The notes beneath the pieces are model-generated. The model did not search any database. It was not told the DNA's origin and saw only the letters and a list, made by a program, of their open reading frames with translations. From contig NC_133933.1 of NCBI RefSeq assembly GCF_031877795.1, positions 24,146,029 to 24,210,028 of the forward strand: a stretch of 64,000 bases of DNA, written 5' to 3'. A program made the translations under genes and the position numbers. The DNA is from Strix aluco (Eukaryota; Chordata; Aves; Strigiformes; Strigidae). How positions within the stretch are numbered: position 1 is the first letter of the stretch; each line of letters begins with the position of its first letter. Positions 60,601 through 64,000 of the stretch are shown here, in pieces.

Positions 60601-62600
60601 CACGGTGGGAACGGGAGGGAGGAACAAATCCCATGTTACCCTGAATTCCCATCATATGCTAAATATCATAATTGTCTCCCCACAGTGTCAACAGATTTAA
60701 TAGTAACAGAAGCACAGCGTGTGCATTACAGGTGTGCCAGGAAAGGCAGTCATCAGCAAGGTCTTCTTGTGCTATACACCGGAGAGACATGAACAGTTCT
60801 TCTCCCAAAGACATTTATGATCTAGGATGCTGTTTGCTGTTGTGTCCATTATGACAACAGTTAATTCATGCATGACAGAGCCCAGCCTACTCAAAGATCC
60901 TTATGACTTGCAGGATCATGGCTTAAGAAATTAAGTTAAACATTAACTCATGACAGTTTTTTGCTGACTTCACCTCACCAGCTTTTTTATCATTTAACAC
61001 GTGACCATGGCTGTCACTGATTTACGTATGAAACATAAGAGAGGTTTTTTTCTTGGATCCTGATATCCCAAGGCTATGTGTGCGTACATAAAACGTATGT
61101 AAAAGAGAGGAGCTCTGTTTTCCAAGTGTGAAAAGGAAATTGTTCTAACGTGAGACATGCGTCATTGGTATCCCTTTCCCTTTGTTCCCAAACATGGTAA
61201 AGAGCAATTAAGCTGTTTGTGGACTATAATGTGACATCACGTAACAATACACAGCTCTCATTTTTTTATACGTGTATGTATATAACAATCTCAGTGCGGG
61301 CATCCAAAGAATTAATGGTTATGAAATACTGAGCAACAGCAATGTATAAAAGGTAAATGACACATGGCAAAGGAATCTCCCTTTCAAATCACATAGCACA
61401 TGAAACCATTCTGGTCTGTGACAACTACACCACTAGATATTTTCCATGTTTATCCAAAGTAGCTTAGTAAGCATATCATGCATGCCATTCACTAAGTCTG
61501 TGTACCAAAATACAGAGTATGATGACCCTAAGCAATGTCTGCAGAGCTTCTAAGCTTGTCAGAAAGGGGACTGGCTGATGTTGCTGCTGCTGTAAAGTGT
61601 TTATTTCAATTAATTTTTGTGAGAGAAGGGACAGAAATAGCTCCCATTCTACTACAGCTATTCAACTGTTATTTTGGTGGAATTATACCTGTGTAACTTG
61701 CTTATAAAAAGAGGTAGGAGTTATGCACATGTTCTGTGAGCTAATGAGACTTCAGAAAAGGTTGTGAAGAATGGCACGAGGCATATCTATTATTTTCAAC
61801 TCAGAACCAACCCATTTATCTTCTCTGTTTGCTAAAAAGGGCAATTTCAGGGTTTTTCTGGTGACTGAAAAAAAATGAAATGCTAGATGCAGGCTTCCTT
61901 CTGTCCCATATGTCTTAAGTGTACAAAGCTTTTTTTAGAGAATAGCTTTCTTTCAGGGCAAACCAGTTCTTACTAAAAATAATTCTTATGAGATCAGATA
62001 AAATGAGAGGAATGTTGCTGGCAGATCCTGGTGCCTTATTTACAAAAAATAAGGCTAAATCAGCCTAATTCAGGCCTGTAATACAAGGAGAGAGCTGAAG
62101 AACTTTCCCTGTTCCCCAGGGCCGTGGTTGACAGCCTAAGAGCTATTTTGGTGGTTGTGGTCAGAGGACACAAAGGGCCCGTACAGACGCCTCCCTGGGT
62201 TTGCCCTAGCCCCTGGCACTGGCCCACAGAGACAGGCAGGGCCACATGCTGAGGTTTTTGAAAAGGCACAGGGACAATCCTTACACCCATCTGGGACCTG
62301 CAACCACAGAGCACAAGAGCATCTCTTAGATTAGTAGGACCTACCCAGATATGCATCTGTTTAATTTTAAAAACTCAGGTCTAGCTATGACAGAGCTAGA
62401 AATACAGCAAGGACTGGCTACATGCAGGGAAGAGATTCTCCTTCCAACAAGTCTTGAGGTTGCATCCAGTATGAAAGTAAAACTTAGATGGCTTTTTATT
62501 GTTAATGTCCTCTTGACTTTGAACTTCACAGTTCTGTCTCCTCTTCATACCAATGTCTTCTCTCCAGCCTTTACTATTGAGTAGTGCCACGTCCCCCCTA
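60601..62600. other. Intergenic, nothing recognised
   Basis: AT-rich. A CACGTGAC E-box-like word lies at about 61000-61007. No supported gene. Confidence 0.4.
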
Positions 62601-62609
62601 ATTTCTGGT

Positions 62610-62720
62610 GTTGTGTATTATTTTCAAAGTTTTTAGCCCATTTCTAAGGTAGACAGCAAGCCCCTGAGGCAGGGGCTTGTGTCATCTATTAAAAAAAATG
62701 CTCAGTAATTATTTATAATT
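62610..62720 (+). repeat. Ancient L3/CR1-type 3' end fossil
   Basis: GTAGACAGCAAGCCCCTGAG then GCAGGGGCTTGTGTCATC matches the widespread 'TAGACTGTAAGCTCCTTGGGGCAGGGACTGTGTC' end of old L3/CR1-related elements. The hairpin CAAGCCCCTG/CAGGGGCTTG (62657-62666, 62670-62679) is inside it. Confidence 0.5.
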
Positions 62721-64000
62721 CATGTGTGGGACTGGATTGCAGCATTTGCGTACATTATTTAATAACAGATATGGACCACAACTGTGAAGCAGACAGAAAG
62801 GTCCATATTGTCAAGAAGACTGAAGGTGATTTTGCAGATTGCATGTGTTGTCAAATACCTCTGTCAGTAGACAAATTTACTGCACGTGTACGTTCAAATC
62901 AAGCCAAAGCATACTAGTTGCCTTTTAGGTACTTAAGTATTTGTTCACACAAAGCATTGTGAATTGCTTATCCACACAGTTACCTGAACTTCATCAAACT
63001 AGCTTACATGTAATTGTGTGGTCTGGTTTTACATCTAACTTTCTTGACTCTTCATTTAAGAGCAAAACTGAAAGGTCTGAGAGAGGTTGGGATCTTTTGC
63101 TCCAAATAATGCATTTGCGTATAAAGAATTCATTGACTTGCTGTGTTAAAAAAATGTTCCTGAATCAGGTTGATTTTATTTTCGAACTAGAATAAGAATC
63201 CCAGGATCCAGTTGTTCATTTATAATTCAGCACTAAGCTAAAGAAATAAAAGCAGAAAATGCATAGTTGTAAATCACGCTCGCAGCCACAGAACAACATA
63301 ATGCCGAGCAGCCATTTTAGGTCTTCAGTTGCTTTATACCCTTTCCACATAATGAAGCCTGTTAAATGAATCCTTATGGGAATCATTCATGAGGTTTGCG
63401 TTTTGTACATGAAATTCCAAGTACAAGAGATTAATTTCGCAAAGTAAATGGTCTGTATTCTGTAAAAATTAGTTCAAGGTACTATTTTCTTGGAAAGGTT
63501 TCTTGCTTTCTAGGTATGACAATAGTATTACCCTATTAATAAAATGTAAACCCATTCTCTCTGGAAAAAAAAAGAAATGTATTTCAGTGGGATTATTTCA
63601 GTCAGAAGGAATAAAGGTGGTAAATGCAATTCCTGGTGTATTTTGTTCAGAGGGATTCCTAGATAGCCTATAGCTAGATACATGGGCTGGGTCCTACCTT
63701 TTCCTCTATTACAGAAATCTCTGAAAGAAACAAACTGTTGCTGTTTCATTTCAGTCTTCAAAGTGAAGCCCTAACAGTGGATGGAGTAGAGGCTCTGTCT
63801 AGTTAATGGGTGTTAATTCTAGACCACTTTTTTCCTTATGCTTTGTTGATTAAATTACCACTCTCTCTCTTCCCAAAATTTGCTTGTGGATAGGTGTATT
63901 ATTTTTCTCAGTGAGAAATAATCCAGGTGTCCAATCAACCCAAAGGTTGTGCATTCATTATTTCCATTTAAGTCAATTAGAATGGTGCAGATGCCTCTTC
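62721..64000. other. Intergenic, right edge of the window
   Basis: AT-rich, with no supported exon. ENAH is expected further right from mammalian synteny. Confidence 0.45.

Noticed and set aside
1-64000. tRNA, rRNA, CRISPR arrays, operons, plasmid or phage features
   Set aside because: None seen by eye. The window is vertebrate chromosomal DNA, where such bacterial features are not expected; a tRNA scan was not possible.
41100-64000. ENAH exons
   Set aside because: Expected to the right by synteny, but no EVH1 or EVH2-like coding sequence was found in any open frame here.

Overview
This window is vertebrate nuclear DNA, most likely from a bird. The evidence is intron-containing genes with GT-AG splice sites, two CpG-island promoters, CR1 LINE copies of the avian type, an ERVL-like solo LTR, fossil MIR/L3/CR1 fragments and AT-rich intergenic DNA. 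I cannot name the species. Nothing prokaryotic was seen: no operon, IS element or CRISPR.

Two protein-coding genes can be reconstructed, both on the minus strand. EPHX1 (microsomal epoxide hydrolase) has eight coding exons between 14092 and 1292. All splice phases agree, and they encode about 462 residues with the catalytic Asp/Glu/His triad and both active-site tyrosines. Its promoter is probably the CpG island at 24.15-25.3 kb, which holds a ZNF143-type motif and a good splice donor for a non-coding first exon. SRP9 (Alu-domain subunit of the signal recognition particle) has three coding exons (40447-40376, 37954-37886, 35791-35672), 86 residues in all, and starts in a second CpG island at 40.1-41.1 kb. 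The order EPHX1 - SRP9, both in the same direction, matches the mammalian block ENAH-SRP9-EPHX1-TMEM63A. TMEM63A should therefore lie to the left and ENAH to the right, outside the window.

Layout: 1-454 flank; 455-14097 EPHX1 3' UTR and coding exons; 14098-24627 probable EPHX1 intron 1; 24150-25300 CpG island; 25.3-35.0 kb intergenic, with one CR1 inserted inside another at 26.6-28.0 kb; 35.0-40.5 kb SRP9; 40.1-41.1 kb CpG island; 41.1-64.0 kb gene-poor DNA towards ENAH. That last part carries a perfect 33-copy CCTTC/AAGGG pentanucleotide array, a degenerate pyrimidine-rich repeat tract, old CR1/MIR/L3 pieces, long homopolymers and one unexplained open exon-like stretch at 49205-49416.

The two genes are functionally unrelated (ER xenobiotic and lipid epoxide hydrolysis; co-translational ER targeting). 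Neighbourhood reflects conserved synteny and not a pathway. I found no convincing new biological system. The items most worth checking are the AAGGG array, the orphan exon-like ORF, the LTR lying in sense orientation in EPHX1, and the nested CR1 pair.
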